A stretch of 6,491 nucleotides of DNA from Methanosarcinales archaeon (GTDB lineage: Archaea; Halobacteriota; Syntropharchaeia; Alkanophagales; Methanospirareceae): assembly GCA_030665925.1 (NCBI GenBank), contig DAOUYX010000095.1:1-6491 (forward strand), given 5' to 3'. Under the pieces are notes generated by a model. It worked only from the letters and a program-made list of their open reading frames with translations. It searched no databases and was not told where the DNA came from. How positions within the stretch are numbered: the first letter of the stretch is position 1; each line of letters begins with the position of its first letter. Of this stretch, positions 6,035 to 6,491 are shown piece by piece. The position numbers were made by a program, and so were the translations under genes.

Positions 6035-6491
6035 ATGAGTAGCAATAAGATAACCGTTGAATTCGGAAGAACATCCAAGCAATTTGAGGTTATACAACGT
6101 CCGATACCGCATATCATTGTTGATTCAAATAAGGAGTTACACGGCTGGTGGAACGGGATAGAGCCCTATGGCAACAGGGAATGCACCTCTGAACGGCTCT
6201 TGATAAACCCTTATAACGGTTGCAGCCATAACTGTCTATTTTGTTATTCGCATGCATTAGGCGGCTATTTCAGGCTATTTCGGGAGAAAGGAGTCGTTAC
6301 GGTATTCAATGACTTTGCGGCGAAAGTTGCGCGGCAACTGGACGGGCTGACCTTAGCGAGCTGCGGGTATCTATCACCGGTTACCGACCCGTTCCAGCCG
6401 CTAAACGATAAATACGAATTGAGTGAGCAGATATTGAAGGAGTTCGTTGACCGTAATATCCCGGTGCAGTTCACCACGAAAGGGCGAATAA
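6035..6491 (+). CDS. Radical SAM protein, SplB-like (COG1533 type), 3'-truncated
   Basis: The first 152 residues of this gene are present; it runs off the window. The 4Fe-4S radical SAM motif is NPYNGCSHNCLFCYSHAL, with Cys63, Cys67 and Cys70 in CxxxCxxC spacing. It is followed by SPVTDPFQPLNDKYELSE (114-131) and FTTKGRI (146-152), the pattern of SplB-like COG1533 proteins, named after spore photoproduct lyase. Most archaeal members have no known substrate, and nothing here shows DNA-photoproduct repair. An N-terminal ~58-residue extension (with ELHGWWNGIEPYGNRECTSE) precedes the cluster. The gene starts 5 bases after the stop of the membrane protein, with a weak GAGTGA-type ribosome site, so the two are probably one transcript. 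The C-terminal half, which would separate true SPL from other COG1533 members, is not visible. Confidence 0.85.
   Translation, partial: MSSNKITVEFGRTSKQFEVIQRPIPHIIVDSNKELHGWWNGIEPYGNRECTSERLLINPYNGCSHNCLFCYSHALGGYFRLFREKGVVTVFNDFAAKVARQLDGLTLASCGYLSPVTDPFQPLNDKYELSEQILKEFVDRNIPVQFTTKGRI

Noticed and set aside
6265..6477. Minus-strand frame of 70 residues
   Set aside because: It is antisense to the radical SAM gene, whose CxxxCxxC and TDPFQP motifs show it is the real coding strand.

Overview
This window is most likely from a euryarchaeote. The diagnostic genes are archaeal: a complete ribosomal protein S8e, a 53-residue double zinc-ribbon protein of the archaeal HVO_2753 type, a cupin-type (archaeal) phosphoglucose isomerase, and a HerA-family DNA-translocating ATPase with a HAS-barrel-like N-terminus. 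Start regions combine TATA-like boxes with only occasional Shine-Dalgarno sequences, which also fits archaea. The lineage cannot be fixed from the sequence. A methane- or alkane-metabolising euryarchaeote (ANME-1/Syntrophoarchaeum-like) is a weak guess from overall gene flavour only. I see no rRNA, tRNA, CRISPR array or mobile element.

Layout. Positions 1-321 (+) hold the C-terminal part of an unrecognised protein with a CxxCxxC motif. It converges on the minus-strand herA-like gene (423-1910) across a 101-bp spacer. Upstream of herA on the same strand is a compact translation cassette, in transcription order: a TsaC/Sua5 (YrdC) t6A-synthesis gene (2439-3131), the small zinc-ribbon gene (2372-2533), and rps8e (1994-2368). 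Upstream of that is the cupin phosphoglucose isomerase (3189-3926), also on the minus strand. A 69-bp divergent promoter region (3927-3995) separates it from a plus-strand pair: a large polytopic membrane protein resembling GT-C glycosyltransferases (3996-6029), then, after 5 bases, a SplB/COG1533-type radical SAM protein (6035 to the window end, 3'-truncated).

How the genes fit together. The tsaC, zinc-ribbon and S8e genes all serve translation (tRNA ANN-codon modification, a putative RNA-binding ribbon, the small ribosomal subunit) and look co-transcribed. HerA, a genome-maintenance motor, follows S8e but seems to have its own promoter, with two overlapping dyads just upstream of a TATA-like box. 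The phosphoglucose isomerase belongs to sugar-phosphate metabolism. The GT-C-like protein may act in cell-surface glycan or lipid-linked sugar assembly, and its radical SAM neighbour is of unknown substrate.

Most notable points: the zinc-ribbon gene is easily overlooked because of its size. The tsaC reading frame runs 95 bases into it, through an A-rich hexamer repeat where a single-base change in either direction would give a normal stop. Two promoter-proximal inverted repeats look regulatory. No wholly new system is evident; the least understood part is the membrane protein/radical SAM pair.
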